64,000 nt of DNA from Rhodoferax_B sp049316285 (GCF_049316285.1 NZ_JBMOXA010000004.1:124001-188000), one strand, 5' to 3'; shown: positions 54,311-62,957, counted from the first letter of the stretch. Notes: generated by a model not told the origin, from the letters alone. A program made the numbers and translations.

Positions 54311-54616
54311 TTGTTGTACCTAGTTGTAATTGCGTGGACTTATGTCGCGCTGATGATGGGCATTGCCGAGGCCACCAACACCACGGGCACGGTGCTGGGC
54401 GGCATCCTCACGTTTGTGCTGTATGGCGCGGCACCCGTGGCGCTGGTGGTGTACCTGTGGGGCGCCCCGTTGCGTCGCCGTGCCATCAAGGCGCAGGAAG
54501 CGGCCGAGGCCACGCAAGAGGCCACCTCAGCCGCCGCAGTTGCTGACTCAGCCGAGCCAGATACAAGCGGCCATGCGCCCGCTGACACGCTCCCGCCGGT
54601 AGGAAAAGAAACTTGA
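54311..54616 (+). CDS. Small two-helix membrane protein, TTG start, function unknown
   Basis: The 101-residue protein starts at TTG, with a strong GGAGGT ribosome site eight bases upstream that decides the start. It has two membrane helices (about 2-20, LVVIAWTYVALMMGIAEA; and 28-50, VLGGILTFVLYGAAPVALVV), then a basic RRRAIK stop-transfer and an Ala/Glu/Thr-rich tail. I have a general recollection of similar small proteins in Burkholderiales but cannot verify it. Its last 69 bases overlap the convergent pgeF gene, and it is divergent from phaC. Confidence 0.75.
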   Translation: MLYLVVIAWTYVALMMGIAEATNTTGTVLGGILTFVLYGAAPVALVVYLWGAPLRRRAIKAQEAAEATQEATSAAAVADSAEPDTSGHAPADTLPPVGKET

Positions 54617-55348
54617 GGCCTGGTCCACGGTGCACCAGTCGGTACTGCCGTTGTTGCCATAAACACTGCTGATGCCCATGGCCGCCAAGCGCTGGCGCGC
54701 CAAGCCTGGTAAATCTGCGAGCCACTTGCCTGGACCATGGGCTTGGAACAGCGCGCTGGCCTGAGCCTGCTGCGCCACAAATGCGCTGCGCACTTCGTCA
54801 CCCACTTCAAACCGCGCCGGGCCAATACAAGGGCCTAGCCACGCTATGAATTGCGAAGCATCTGGCGCATCTGCAGCCTGCGTTGCCGCCATGATTTGCT
54901 TAAAGCTACTTTCCAGGACGCCGCCCTCACCCGGCAACCCCACCAGGCCACGCCAGCCCGCGTGGGCCGCTGCGACCACGGTGCCGCTGCGGTTGGTAAA
55001 CAACACCGGCAAACAATCGGCCACCATGATGGTGCAGGCCGGGCCGCGTTCGGTGGTGAAGCAGGCATCGGCCTGTACGGGGGCAGCGTTCGGCGACGTA
55101 GGCGTAATCGGCAGCCGCACCACGCCCGAACCATGCACCTGCTGCAAATACACCGGTGTGGCACCCAGAACTTCGGCCAGGCGCGCCCGGTTGGTTTGCA
55201 CCGCTGCCGCATCGTCCCCTACGTGGTCGCCCAGGTTCAGGCTGGCATAAGGCCCGGTGGAAACTCCGCCACTGCGTGTGGTGAAGACACTGCGCACATT
55301 GGCCGGGGCCGGCCAGTCGGGCACAAGCCAGTCGATAGGCAGCGTCAT
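54548..55348 (-). CDS. pgeF: Peptidoglycan editing factor / polyphenol oxidase family protein
   Basis: PgeF (YfiH family) hydrolyses wrongly incorporated amino acids from UDP-MurNAc precursors in E. coli; older annotations call it laccase-like. The 266-residue protein has VRSVFTTRSGGVSTGPYASLNLG, the metal-site cysteine/histidine motif MVADCLPVLF and VVAAAHAGWRGLVG, and the C-terminal FFSYRRERVSGRMA. Its start overlaps the maiA stop by four bases. Its 3' end overlaps the convergent small membrane protein gene by 69 bases. Confidence 0.93.
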   Translation of the reverse strand: MTLPIDWLVPDWPAPANVRSVFTTRSGGVSTGPYASLNLGDHVGDDAAAVQTNRARLAEVLGATPVYLQQVHGSGVVRLPITPTSPNAAPVQADACFTTERGPACTIMVADCLPVLFTNRSGTVVAAAHAGWRGLVGLPGEGGVLESSFKQIMAATQAADAPDASQFIAWLGPCIGPARFEVGDEVRSAFVAQQAQASALFQAHGPGKWLADLPGLARQRLAAMGISSVYGNNGSTDWCTVDQASSFFSYRRERVSGRMAACIWLG

Positions 55349-56010
55349 GCTTGCACGTCCGGGCAGGCACTGGGGTGGGCCTGTTGCGCGGCGGGGGTTT
55401 GCAGCGCGGCTTCAAACGCGGCCATGGTCAATGGCAGGCCCTCCAGCGGCACGTTGAAGCGTTGCGCGTTGTAGATCTGCGGCAGCAGGCAGCAGTCGGC
55501 CAGCGTCAGGCTGTCGCCATAACAAAACACCGATGGCGCCAGGCCGCGCCGCGCACGGCTCTCGGCCAACACTTGCAGTTGCCGCTCAAACGCTTCCAGC
55601 CCGCTGCGGCACCAGTGGTGGTACCAGGCGGTTTTGTGCTCTTCATCCTGGGCCAGTTCGTTGACCAGGTACTTCAGCACCCGCAAATTCGTCGGCGGAT
55701 GCATTTCGCAAGCCACCATCTGCGCCAGCGCACGGACCTGGGCGCGGCCCAAGGCGTCGGCAGGCAACAGCGGCGGCGTCGGGTGCTGCTCATCCAGGTA
55801 TTCGATGATGGCCATGGACTGCGTGAGGAACTCGCCGTCCACCTCCAGCACCGGCACCAGACGGTCCGGCGAGATGGCCGCGTGGGCCGGGGCCTTTTGT
55901 TCGCCCTTGACCAGGTGAACGGCTAAGTAGTCATAAGCCAGGCCCTTGACGGCCAAGGCAATGCGCACGCGGTACGAGGCCGACGAGCGGAAGTAGTTGT
56001 GAAGCTTCAT
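55345..56010 (-). CDS. maiA: Maleylacetoacetate isomerase (zeta-class GST)
   Basis: MaiA isomerises maleylacetoacetate or maleylpyruvate using glutathione in aromatic catabolism. The 221-residue protein starts MKLHNYFRSSASYRVRIAL, the zeta-class motif with catalytic serines. ISPDRLVPVLEVDG, LTQSMAIIEYLDE and the helical domain with SLTLADCCLLPQIYNA follow. The ATG at 56010 is the family start. No other aromatic-degradation gene is nearby; the coupling to pgeF (ATGA overlap) has no obvious metabolic logic. Confidence 0.93.
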   Translation of the reverse strand: MKLHNYFRSSASYRVRIALAVKGLAYDYLAVHLVKGEQKAPAHAAISPDRLVPVLEVDGEFLTQSMAIIEYLDEQHPTPPLLPADALGRAQVRALAQMVACEMHPPTNLRVLKYLVNELAQDEEHKTAWYHHWCRSGLEAFERQLQVLAESRARRGLAPSVFCYGDSLTLADCCLLPQIYNAQRFNVPLEGLPLTMAAFEAALQTPAAQQAHPSACPDVQA

Positions 56011-56204
56011 GGGCCCCAAGGATAGCGCGTTGCCGGGTCGACAGGCATCGCCTTGCTCACGAATCAGGAGCACCTCTCGCTTTTACTACAAGCCTGAAAA
56101 GCCTATTTGGCTTCAATCCCAGGCCTGCACTAGCGCCCTGCGCCTACAGCCGATTCCATGCGTCGCTGACGAACCAGACAAGGGCGGCCTCGTATCGTCG
56201 CCCC

Positions 56205-57431
56205 ATGTTTGATGCGCCCAACCCCAGCGCTGCACCTAGCGCAGAACCTGTGACGACGTTCCCGTCTGCCCAGCCTGTTGCAGCGGCCGTAGCGGCGGCG
56301 CCAGCGTCGGTCGAAGCGGTTGCGCCGGTTCCGGTCGACGTACGCAACACGGCGCTGGTTTTTCTGTCGCTGGCGGTGGCGCTGTTTCTGCTGCACTGGG
56401 CGAGCGCGGTCTTCATACCGGTGATGCTGGGCTTGTTGTGCAGCTATGCACTGACCCCCATGGTGGATCGCCTGGAACGCTGGCATGTGCCGCGTGCACT
56501 CGGCGCTGGAGTGCTGCTGCTGTTGCTGATCGGGGCCATTGGCGGCGGTGCCTATGTTTTGCGCGACGACGCCTCACGCTTGGTGACGGCCTTACCCGAA
56601 GCCGTGCAAAAAGTGAAGGTGGCCACCGACCGCGAGAAACGCGCTGCCAAGGTGGTCGCGCCAAGCACCTTGGAGTCCGTGCAAAAAGCCGCCGAACAAC
56701 TGGTGCAGGTGACCAGCGGGGACGCGTCCAGCACCACCACGACAACCACCCGCATCACACAGGTGCAGGTGGCACCCGCGCGCTTCAACATCAAAGACTA
56801 CTTGTGGACCGGCACCATGGGGCTGGCACGCGTGGCCGGGCAAGGCATAGTCACTTTGTTCATGACGTTTTTTCTACTCACCGCTGGCGACACCTTCAGG
56901 CGCAAGCTGGTACGTGTGGCGGGCAACACGCTGGCGCAGCGCAAGATCACCGTGCAGGCGCTGAACGAGATCACCGAGCAGATCCAGCGCTACTTGCTGC
57001 TGCACCTGGCCATCAGCGCCCTGGTGGGCGTGGTGACCGGACTTTGCTTGTGGGCCGTGGGGTTGGAAAACGCCGCCTTGTGGGGCGTGGTCGGCGCGGT
57101 GTTCCGGCTGGTGCCTTATGTGGGTTCGGCAGTGGCCGCGGGTGGCGCGGCGCTGGTGGCTTTTTTGCAGTTTGGCAGCGTCAACATGGCGCTGGCGGTG
57201 CTGCTGTTGTCGGTCGCCATCCACAGCATTGCGGGCACCTTGATCACCCCGTGGCTGGCCAGCCGCAACAGCCGCCTGAACCCTGTGGCCATCTTCGTTG
57301 GTGTGATCGCCTGGGGTTGGCTTTGGGGCGTGTGGGGGCTGCTGCTGGGCGTGCCGATTCTGATGGCCGTCAAAGCGGTATGTGACCGCATTGACGACCT
57401 CAAGCCCCTGGGTGAGTTCCTCGGGAACTGA
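56205..57431 (+). CDS. AI-2E family transporter (PerM-like)
   Basis: The 408-residue inner-membrane protein begins with a Pro/Ala/Val-rich cytosolic tail of about 45 residues. It has the AI-2E/PerM pattern of about seven to eight helices: FIPVMLGLLCSYALTPMVDRLER, FFLLTAGDTFRRKLVRVAG, AVFRLVPYVGSAVAAGGAAL, LITPWLASRNSRLNPVAIFV. A periplasmic coil (about 110-190) lies between helices. Substrates of this family are poorly defined. It is convergent to the next gene with an 11-base gap. Confidence 0.92.
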   Translation: MFDAPNPSAAPSAEPVTTFPSAQPVAAAVAAAPASVEAVAPVPVDVRNTALVFLSLAVALFLLHWASAVFIPVMLGLLCSYALTPMVDRLERWHVPRALGAGVLLLLLIGAIGGGAYVLRDDASRLVTALPEAVQKVKVATDREKRAAKVVAPSTLESVQKAAEQLVQVTSGDASSTTTTTTRITQVQVAPARFNIKDYLWTGTMGLARVAGQGIVTLFMTFFLLTAGDTFRRKLVRVAGNTLAQRKITVQALNEITEQIQRYLLLHLAISALVGVVTGLCLWAVGLENAALWGVVGAVFRLVPYVGSAVAAGGAALVAFLQFGSVNMALAVLLLSVAIHSIAGTLITPWLASRNSRLNPVAIFVGVIAWGWLWGVWGLLLGVPILMAVKAVCDRIDDLKPLGEFLGN

Positions 57432-57442
57432 GCTTTAGAAAC

Positions 57443-58492
57443 TCAGGCCTCCCAGGCCTGTGCCAGCAAGCGGGTGATCTCGGCCGCCGGCAAAGCCTTG
57501 CAGCCCGAGGTGTTCTGGCCCGACCAGAGCGGGGTGAAGTCACCGCGGCCTTGGCCCTCGGCCCATGCACGCAGCGGGCCTATCATGGTGGTGGCCAACG
57601 GAAAAGCCGGGGCCAGCTCACTCATGGGCCCGAGTTCGCGCATCAGCCGGTTCATGATGCCTCGCGCCGGCTTGCCGGTAAAAAGCCGTGTCAGCGCGGT
57701 ATGCCGCGCTGCCGGACCTTGCAAGGCCTGGCGGTGAATGGCACTGGTGCTGGCCTCGTCGGCACACAGGTAGGCCGTGCCCACCTGCACACCCGCCGCG
57801 CCCATGGCCAGCGCCGCACGGATGCTGGCCACATCCACAATGCCGCCAGCGGCGATCACCGGCACACGCACCGCGCGCACCACTTGCGGCAGCAGGGCCA
57901 TGGTGCCCATCTGGCTGCTGATGTCGTCGGTTAAAAACATGCCGCGGTGGCCGCCGGCTTCCAGACCCTGCGCAATCACCGCGTCAACCCCCTGGGCTTC
58001 CAGCCACAGCGCCTCCTCCACCGTTGTGGCACTGCTCAGCACTTTGCCACCCCAGCCGCGTACCTGCGCCAGCAGTTCGGGCGCGGGCAAACCAAAGTGA
58101 AAACTCACCACCGACGGGCGAAAGGCTTGCAGCAAATCCGCGGCTTCGGCGGTGAACGGTGAACGGCCCACGCCCGGCGCAACCGTGGCGCTGTCGATGC
58201 CGGCCTCGTCGTAAAACGGCTGCAGCGCGCCACGCCATGCGGCTGCCCGCGCCGCGTCAGGCGTGGGCGGCGTGTGGCAGAAGTAGTTGACGTTGTAGGG
58301 CTGCGTGGTTTGCGCCTTTATACGTGTGAGCTCTTCACGCAACTGCGCCGGGCTGAGCATGGCCGCCGGCAATGCGCCTAGCCCCCCCGCGTTGGACACG
58401 GCCACCGCCATGGCACTGCCTTGCACGCCCGCCATGGGCGCCTGCAGCAGGGGCCAGCGGCTACCTAGAAGTTCTGTTAAATGAGATGTCAC
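57443..58492 (-). CDS. Nitronate monooxygenase-like FMN oxidoreductase
   Basis: The 349-residue TIM-barrel flavoprotein resembles class I nitronate monooxygenases: RWPLLQAPMAGVQGSAMAVAV, NAGGLGALPA, VNYFCHTP, DAVIAQGLEAGGHRG, VPVIAAGGIVD, and AGVQVGTAYL for FMN phosphate binding. It would oxidise alkyl nitronates or related toxins, or act as an NADH-quinone reductase-like enzyme; sequence alone does not separate these. It is convergent to the PerM gene and divergent to the P-loop ATPase. Confidence 0.9.
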   Translation of the reverse strand: MTSHLTELLGSRWPLLQAPMAGVQGSAMAVAVSNAGGLGALPAAMLSPAQLREELTRIKAQTTQPYNVNYFCHTPPTPDAARAAAWRGALQPFYDEAGIDSATVAPGVGRSPFTAEAADLLQAFRPSVVSFHFGLPAPELLAQVRGWGGKVLSSATTVEEALWLEAQGVDAVIAQGLEAGGHRGMFLTDDISSQMGTMALLPQVVRAVRVPVIAAGGIVDVASIRAALAMGAAGVQVGTAYLCADEASTSAIHRQALQGPAARHTALTRLFTGKPARGIMNRLMRELGPMSELAPAFPLATTMIGPLRAWAEGQGRGDFTPLWSGQNTSGCKALPAAEITRLLAQAWEA

Positions 58493-58624
58493 AAAAATTT
58501 CCCCTTATGGATAGGCAAACGGCATGCTCTTTGCGTGACACTGCAGTTCGCCATTGTGGCTTTTCGAGCCTGGCTCTTGAAGCCTGTTCACGATCTCTCC
58601 ACCCATTTCAAACCGGAACCCGAC

Positions 58625-59314
58625 ATGTCCCATCTTCATTTCATCGGCGGCGAAAAAGGCGGCGTGGGCAAATCGCTCACCGCACGCGTGTTGGCACAGT
58701 ACATGATTGACCAAAACCTGCCGTTCATCGGGTTTGATACCGATCGCTCGCACGGCACGCTGTTGCGTTACTACGCCGACTACGCCTCGCCGATTGTGCT
58801 GGACCGGTATGACGCATTTGACGCCATCATCGAATCGGCTTCGCAAGACCCGGAACGCCGTATTCTGGTCGATCTGGCGGCACAAACCTATCTTCCGCTG
58901 GTGGAGTGGATAGAGGGTGCCGACGTGCTCACACTCGCCAAGGATCTCGGCATGAAGCTGACCTACTGGCACGTGATGGATTCGGGCAAGGATTCGGTCG
59001 ATCTGCTGGAAAAGCTGCTCGACCGTTTTGGCCACAGCCTGAACCTGCGCATCGTACGCAACCAGTTGCGTGGCAACGACTTCTCCATCCTGGAGGCCTC
59101 AGGCTTGCAGGCGCGCGCCGAAGGCATGGGTGCCAAGGTCATCACGCTGAAGAAGCTGGCCGACAGCATCGTGCAGAAAATTGATGCCGGCAACAGCAGC
59201 TTCTGGGCCGCGACCCATGCGCAAGACGACGGTGGCCTGGGCCTGATGGACCGCCAGCGCGTGAAGATCTGGCTGCGCGACGCCTACCGCGAAATCGCCG
59301 ACGCGGGGCTTTAA
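58625..59314 (+). CDS. Orphan MinD/ParA-like P-loop ATPase
   Basis: The 229-residue protein starts MSHLHFIGGEKGGVGKSLTA with a deviant Walker A of the MinD/ParA (SIMIBI) type, including the signature lysine. FDTDRSHGTLLRYY and ILVDLAAQT occupy the switch I and Walker B positions. No ParB, MinE, chemoreceptor or plasmid gene is adjacent, so it is not a standard partition module. No membrane-targeting C-terminal helix is evident. Its role is unknown; polar positioning or a chromosomal copy of a mobilisation-type ATPase are possibilities. Its stop codon lies in a short tandem repeat. Confidence 0.85.
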   Translation: MSHLHFIGGEKGGVGKSLTARVLAQYMIDQNLPFIGFDTDRSHGTLLRYYADYASPIVLDRYDAFDAIIESASQDPERRILVDLAAQTYLPLVEWIEGADVLTLAKDLGMKLTYWHVMDSGKDSVDLLEKLLDRFGHSLNLRIVRNQLRGNDFSILEASGLQARAEGMGAKVITLKKLADSIVQKIDAGNSSFWAATHAQDDGGLGLMDRQRVKIWLRDAYREIADAGL

Positions 59315-59340
59315 GGCACGTTAAGGCACGTTAAGGCGTT
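59311..59340. repeat. 10-bp tandem repeat (three copies) at a convergent gene junction
   Basis: TTAAGGCACG begins at 59311 and 59321, with a variant TTAAGGCGTT at 59331. The first copy contains the TAA stop of the ATPase gene. The acetyltransferase gene ends immediately after at 59341 on the other strand, so the array fills the whole junction. Confidence 0.85.
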
Positions 59341-59955
59341 TTAGTAATTCGCCCAGTCCTCGGGCAGCATGGCGGGTTGATCGGCTGAAGATGCGGCGGA
59401 AAACCCGCTCTGCGTGAGTTGGCAGCTGACACGCTCGACACCGCGGTCGGGCGGTGCATCAAAGCCCGGCTCCAGTCCGTGTTTCTTCATGAACGCCAGC
59501 ATGCGTTTGTTGACATCCAGCACGTCGCCGTAGAGATGGCGTACCCCGGCCTCGCGCGCGCCGGCAATCAGGGTGCTCATCAGCCGGCTCGCCACGCCCG
59601 AGCCCTGCCAGCCGTCGAGCACGCTCAGCGCCAGCTCGGCACTGCCGCGCGCCGGGTCCACCAGAAACCAGGTCGCCTCGCCGACGATTTCTTCACCGTT
59701 GGCCCCCCAGATGCAGGCCACCCAAGCCGCATGTTGTGTGCCATCGGCGGTGACCAGATCGTCCACCAGCTTGGCTGAGGCGGCGCTCACCCCGCCGTGG
59801 AAGCGGTTGCGTCGTGATGGCACGCTCAGTTCCAGTAAAAAGCGCCGCATGGTTTGGGCATCTTCCAGGCGCACACGGCGCAGGAAAACAGGCGGTGGTG
59901 AAGACGCTGAGAAACCCCCATCGCCGCTGGCCACATCATCAGGCTGCAGGTTCAT
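59341..59955 (-). CDS. GNAT-family acetyltransferase at end of signalling operon
   Basis: The 204-residue protein has the GNAT pattern with VFLRRVRLEDAQTMRRFLLEL, EIVGEATWFLVD, and AELALSVLDGWQGSGVASRLMSTLIAGAREAGV (motif A, acetyl-CoA loop Q-G-S-G-V-A). LYGDVLDVNKRMLAFMKKHGL follows. It overlaps the receiver-phosphatase gene by four bases, so it belongs to the same operon. The acceptor could be a protein or small molecule; a regulatory protein target is possible but unsupported. Confidence 0.9.
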   Translation of the reverse strand: MNLQPDDVASGDGGFSASSPPPVFLRRVRLEDAQTMRRFLLELSVPSRRNRFHGGVSAASAKLVDDLVTADGTQHAAWVACIWGANGEEIVGEATWFLVDPARGSAELALSVLDGWQGSGVASRLMSTLIAGAREAGVRHLYGDVLDVNKRMLAFMKKHGLEPGFDAPPDRGVERVSCQLTQSGFSAASSADQPAMLPEDWANY

Positions 59956-61163
59956 GCGCTTCCCCTTTCGCGCGTCAGCGCCAAAAATGTAACGTCGTCA
60001 TGCGGCTCGAATGCACCCACATGGCCCGCGAGGTGCGCACACACACCGTCCACCATGTTCTGCGCCGATCCGGCCAAAGAGGCCAACGCCTGGCCCAAAC
60101 TTTCTTCGCCATAAGCCCCCGATGGCCCCTGGGCCTCGGTCGCCCCATCGGTGTAGACCAGCAGCCTGGCGCCGGCCTGCATCGTCAAGCTCTGCACGCC
60201 GCAGCGGTTGCCGGGCAACAAACCCACAGCCGGCCCGGTAACCGCGAGCCGGTGCATGGCGCCACCTTCGGCCTGTTGCAAAAACGGCGCTTCATGGCCC
60301 GCATTCAGGTAGTACATGCGCCCGCTGCCGGGCTCCAAAAGGGCAAAAAAAACCGTGGCAAACATGTTCTCGTGGCCATGCACGGTGGCGATGTAGTCGT
60401 TGGCGAAGGCCACGCTGCGCACCAGCGTCGCCGAGGGCGACTCGTCCGGCAAAGCCTGGCAGGCCATGGCGCGCAGCAAGGTGCGGAACAAGGCCATGTA
60501 AAGCGCAGCGCCCACCCCCTTGTCACACACGTCGGCGGCCACCAGCGCAAGCAAACCACCGGGGAGGGTGTAGGCGTCATAGAAATCGCCACCCACCTGC
60601 CGCGCCGGCGTACAGCTTGCGCCCAGGGTCCAGCCGCTCAGTTGCGGCAATTCCGCGGGCAGAAAACCCTGCTGTATGCGCTGGCCGATCTGCAGCTCGC
60701 GTGAAAGTGCCTGAAACAACTCGCTTCTGTGGTCTTGCAGGCGTTTCTTGGCGAGCGAGGCTTCAATGCGTGCCTGCAGCACCACCGGGTTGAAGGGTTT
60801 GGGCAAGTAGTCGTCGGCGCCCAACTCCAGGCAGCGCACCACACTTTCGCTCTCGTCTATGGCCGAGACCATGACCACCGGCAATTGCGCCGAATGCGGC
60901 GCGAGCCGGATGCGGCGCAAGGTCTCATAACCGTCCATCTCGGGCATGGTGATGTCCAGCAGCACCAGATCCCAGTCCTGCTGCTGCAGTTGTTCAAGTG
61001 CCTCGCGGCCGTTGGCCGCCATGCCGGTCTCGTGGCCCAGCCGTTGGATGCGCCGCACCAGCAGCTCACGGTTGAGCTCCAGGTCGTCCACCACCAGGAT
61101 ACGCATGGGGCGCTCCAGGTGCTCCGCTGAGCTTGACGCCAGGGTAGAGATCATGCTGCCCAC
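59952..61163 (-). CDS. Response regulator receiver fused to PP2C-type (RsbU-like) phosphatase
   Basis: The 403-residue protein has an N-terminal receiver (about 20-140) with phospho-accepting Asp in LVLLDITMPEMDG and the conserved Lys in DDYLPKPFNP. A short coiled linker leads to an SpoIIE/RsbU phosphatase domain (about 170-400; QVGGDFYDAY, ADVCDKGVGAALYMALFR, YLNAGHEAPFL, YTDGATEA, PHDDVTFLAL). Metal-binding aspartates are present. By analogy with RsbU it would dephosphorylate the STAS protein encoded upstream when phosphorylated by the operon's kinase. Confidence 0.95.
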   Translation of the reverse strand: MGSMISTLASSSAEHLERPMRILVVDDLELNRELLVRRIQRLGHETGMAANGREALEQLQQQDWDLVLLDITMPEMDGYETLRRIRLAPHSAQLPVVMVSAIDESESVVRCLELGADDYLPKPFNPVVLQARIEASLAKKRLQDHRSELFQALSRELQIGQRIQQGFLPAELPQLSGWTLGASCTPARQVGGDFYDAYTLPGGLLALVAADVCDKGVGAALYMALFRTLLRAMACQALPDESPSATLVRSVAFANDYIATVHGHENMFATVFFALLEPGSGRMYYLNAGHEAPFLQQAEGGAMHRLAVTGPAVGLLPGNRCGVQSLTMQAGARLLVYTDGATEAQGPSGAYGEESLGQALASLAGSAQNMVDGVCAHLAGHVGAFEPHDDVTFLALTRERGSA

Positions 61164-61187
61164 ACCCGCAAGATGCAGGCCCTGCCC

Positions 61188-62087
61188 TCAGGCCGCAGCC
61201 AGGGCATGGCGATGTTCAACGCGCCGACGATCGGCATCCAGCAACGCGCGCAGGTAAGGCAGCTGCTGCAACGTGGCCTGCTCCCCCTCTTCGATGATGT
61301 AGGGCACCTTTTCGGTATCAAACAGGCGCACACGCTGCTTGAATTCCGGCAGGATCAGAATCAGCTCGGAGTGATGTGCTGCACTCTGGAACGCCAGGCG
61401 CGACTTCTGCAGATTGTTCGCCAGAATGGCACTCAGTTGTGCCGCGAAGCGCCCCGCGCTGCGGATATTCTCCTGGAAGGGTGTGTCGAAACCCACCGCC
61501 ACAATCACCCGGCTGCCGCTTTTCATGGCCACGCTGATGGGCAAGGGATCGGACATATAGCCATCCACCAGCAGCCGGCCATCGAGCTTCACCGGCCGAA
61601 ACGCCAGGGGCAGCGAGACGCTGGCGCGCAGCGCCTGCACCAGGTCACCACGGGTGATGTCGACCAGCTCGCCGTTCATGAAATCGGTCGCCGTGATGTG
61701 CAGTGGAATCGCTGTGTCTTCAATGCGCTGCTGGCCAAACACATCGCGAAAGGCGGCCAGCATGGGAGCGTCGTCGCGCAGGCCAAAACTGTCCGGCTTG
61801 AAGCCGAACAGCTTGGGTGCCAAAAGCCGCAGAACACCCATGTGGTTGCGCTTGGAGGTGAGCTTGCGCGTCCAGGTGCGCAGCGTGATGTCGGTCAACT
61901 TGCGGGCATCGAAACCGAGGGCAATGCCGGCCGCGAACAGCGCCCCGCCACTGCAGCCGACCAGCCGGTCGATGCCGATACCGGCCTCGCTGAGCGCCTT
62001 CACCACACCGATGGCGGCCGCACACTTGACGCTGCCCGAACCAATCACCAGCGTGACCACAGGACGGTCTTCCAGAACACCTTTCAT
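61188..62087 (-). CDS. Patatin-like phospholipase
   Basis: The 299-residue protein has the patatin Ser-Asp dyad: nucleophile in GCSGGALFAAGIALG (GxSxG) and Asp in LLVDGYMSDPLP (DG). The oxyanion segment reads VIGSGSVKCAAAIGVVKAL, a variant of the usual glycine-rich loop. It probably hydrolyses acyl chains of phospholipids. It has no signal peptide. The gene is embedded in a partner-switching operon: its ATG overlaps the STAS stop by four bases and the phosphatase gene follows after 24 bases. Confidence 0.9.
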   Translation of the reverse strand: MKGVLEDRPVVTLVIGSGSVKCAAAIGVVKALSEAGIGIDRLVGCSGGALFAAGIALGFDARKLTDITLRTWTRKLTSKRNHMGVLRLLAPKLFGFKPDSFGLRDDAPMLAAFRDVFGQQRIEDTAIPLHITATDFMNGELVDITRGDLVQALRASVSLPLAFRPVKLDGRLLVDGYMSDPLPISVAMKSGSRVIVAVGFDTPFQENIRSAGRFAAQLSAILANNLQKSRLAFQSAAHHSELILILPEFKQRVRLFDTEKVPYIIEEGEQATLQQLPYLRALLDADRRRVEHRHALAAA

Positions 62088-62428
62088 GCGGCCTCCGTGA
62101 AGCTGTCCAATGCCTGACGCACATCCGGAAAGATGTTCAGAATGCTGGTGAAACCGGCGATCTCCAGCACCCGCTGCACCTGCGGCTGCACCGTGGCCAT
62201 GCGCAGATCACCGCCAGCGATACGACAGCTCTTGACCGTGCCCAGCAAAGATCTCAGGCCCGCACTGCTGGTGTAGTTCACCAACGAAAAGTCCGCCACC
62301 AGGCGGGTGTTGCCCTGGGCAATCGACTCCGCAAAACGTTGCGTCAGGGTGTCGGCGCTCAGGCTGTCTATGCTGCCGGTGATGGCCAGCACAAAAATCT
62401 TGTCGTGTTGGGTGATGTCGATTTGCAT
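62084..62428 (-). CDS. STAS-domain anti-sigma factor antagonist
   Basis: The 114-residue protein starts MQIDITQHDKIFVLAITGSI and has the STAS phosphorylation-site motif NYTSSAGLRSLLGTVK, with the candidate serine before AG. This matches SpoIIAA/RsbV antagonists, which bind the anti-sigma ATPase when dephosphorylated. The ATG at 62428 is chosen because the upstream extension lies in the overlap with the preceding gene's frame. It sits 16 bases after the RsbW-like gene and overlaps the patatin gene. Confidence 0.94.
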   Translation of the reverse strand: MQIDITQHDKIFVLAITGSIDSLSADTLTQRFAESIAQGNTRLVADFSLVNYTSSAGLRSLLGTVKSCRIAGGDLRMATVQPQVQRVLEIAGFTSILNIFPDVRQALDSFTEAA

Positions 62429-62444
62429 GAAGGTTCTCCAAAAT

Positions 62445-62957
62445 TTAGGGCGATACGGCTGAAGCTGATGCGGCGGCCGGCGTGGGTGATGCCAGGTACT
62501 TTTCCAGGGTGAGCACATTGCCGCGGCTGGGGCTGCGCTGGTAATGCTGGTGGTCGGAGAGCTGCCGGATCAGATGCACACCCAAGCCCCCGAGCGCGCG
62601 CGCTTCCACGGCCAGGCTGGTGTCCACAGGCACGACCCGCAATGGGTCAAATGGCTTGCCCTGGTCTTCCAGCGTCAGCACCATGCGGCGCGCGCCTGCG
62701 CTGCCGTCCACATCACCCTGGACGATGCGCACTTCCAGCGCCAGCGGACCACATTCGCCGGCCGGATAGGCGTGGTGTATGACGTTGGCACAGGCCTCCT
62801 CAACGATGAGCTGAAGATCGTGGCACTCCGCGTCGCTGACCCTGCCCCGCTTGCATATCGTGGCCACCACGTCCTGCAGCGCCGGCAGGCTGGCAAGCTC
62901 GGCGCGGCAGACCAGGCGTTCGCCTGCATCCTCTGACCTGAGGCTGGGGGTATTCAT
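62445..62957 (-). CDS. ATP-binding anti-sigma/serine kinase (RsbW/SpoIIAB-like)
   Basis: The 170-residue protein is a single HATPase_c domain with N box VEEACANVIHHAYP, G1 LTLEDQGKPFDP and G2-like GGLGVHLIRQLSD, typical of RsbW-type kinases that phosphorylate STAS partners and hold a sigma factor or other target. It has no histidine-kinase dimerisation domain. It overlaps the sensor-kinase gene by four bases. The target held by it is not in the window. Confidence 0.92.
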   Translation of the reverse strand: MNTPSLRSEDAGERLVCRAELASLPALQDVVATICKRGRVSDAECHDLQLIVEEACANVIHHAYPAGECGPLALEVRIVQGDVDGSAGARRMVLTLEDQGKPFDPLRVVPVDTSLAVEARALGGLGVHLIRQLSDHQHYQRSPSRGNVLTLEKYLASPTPAAASASAVSP

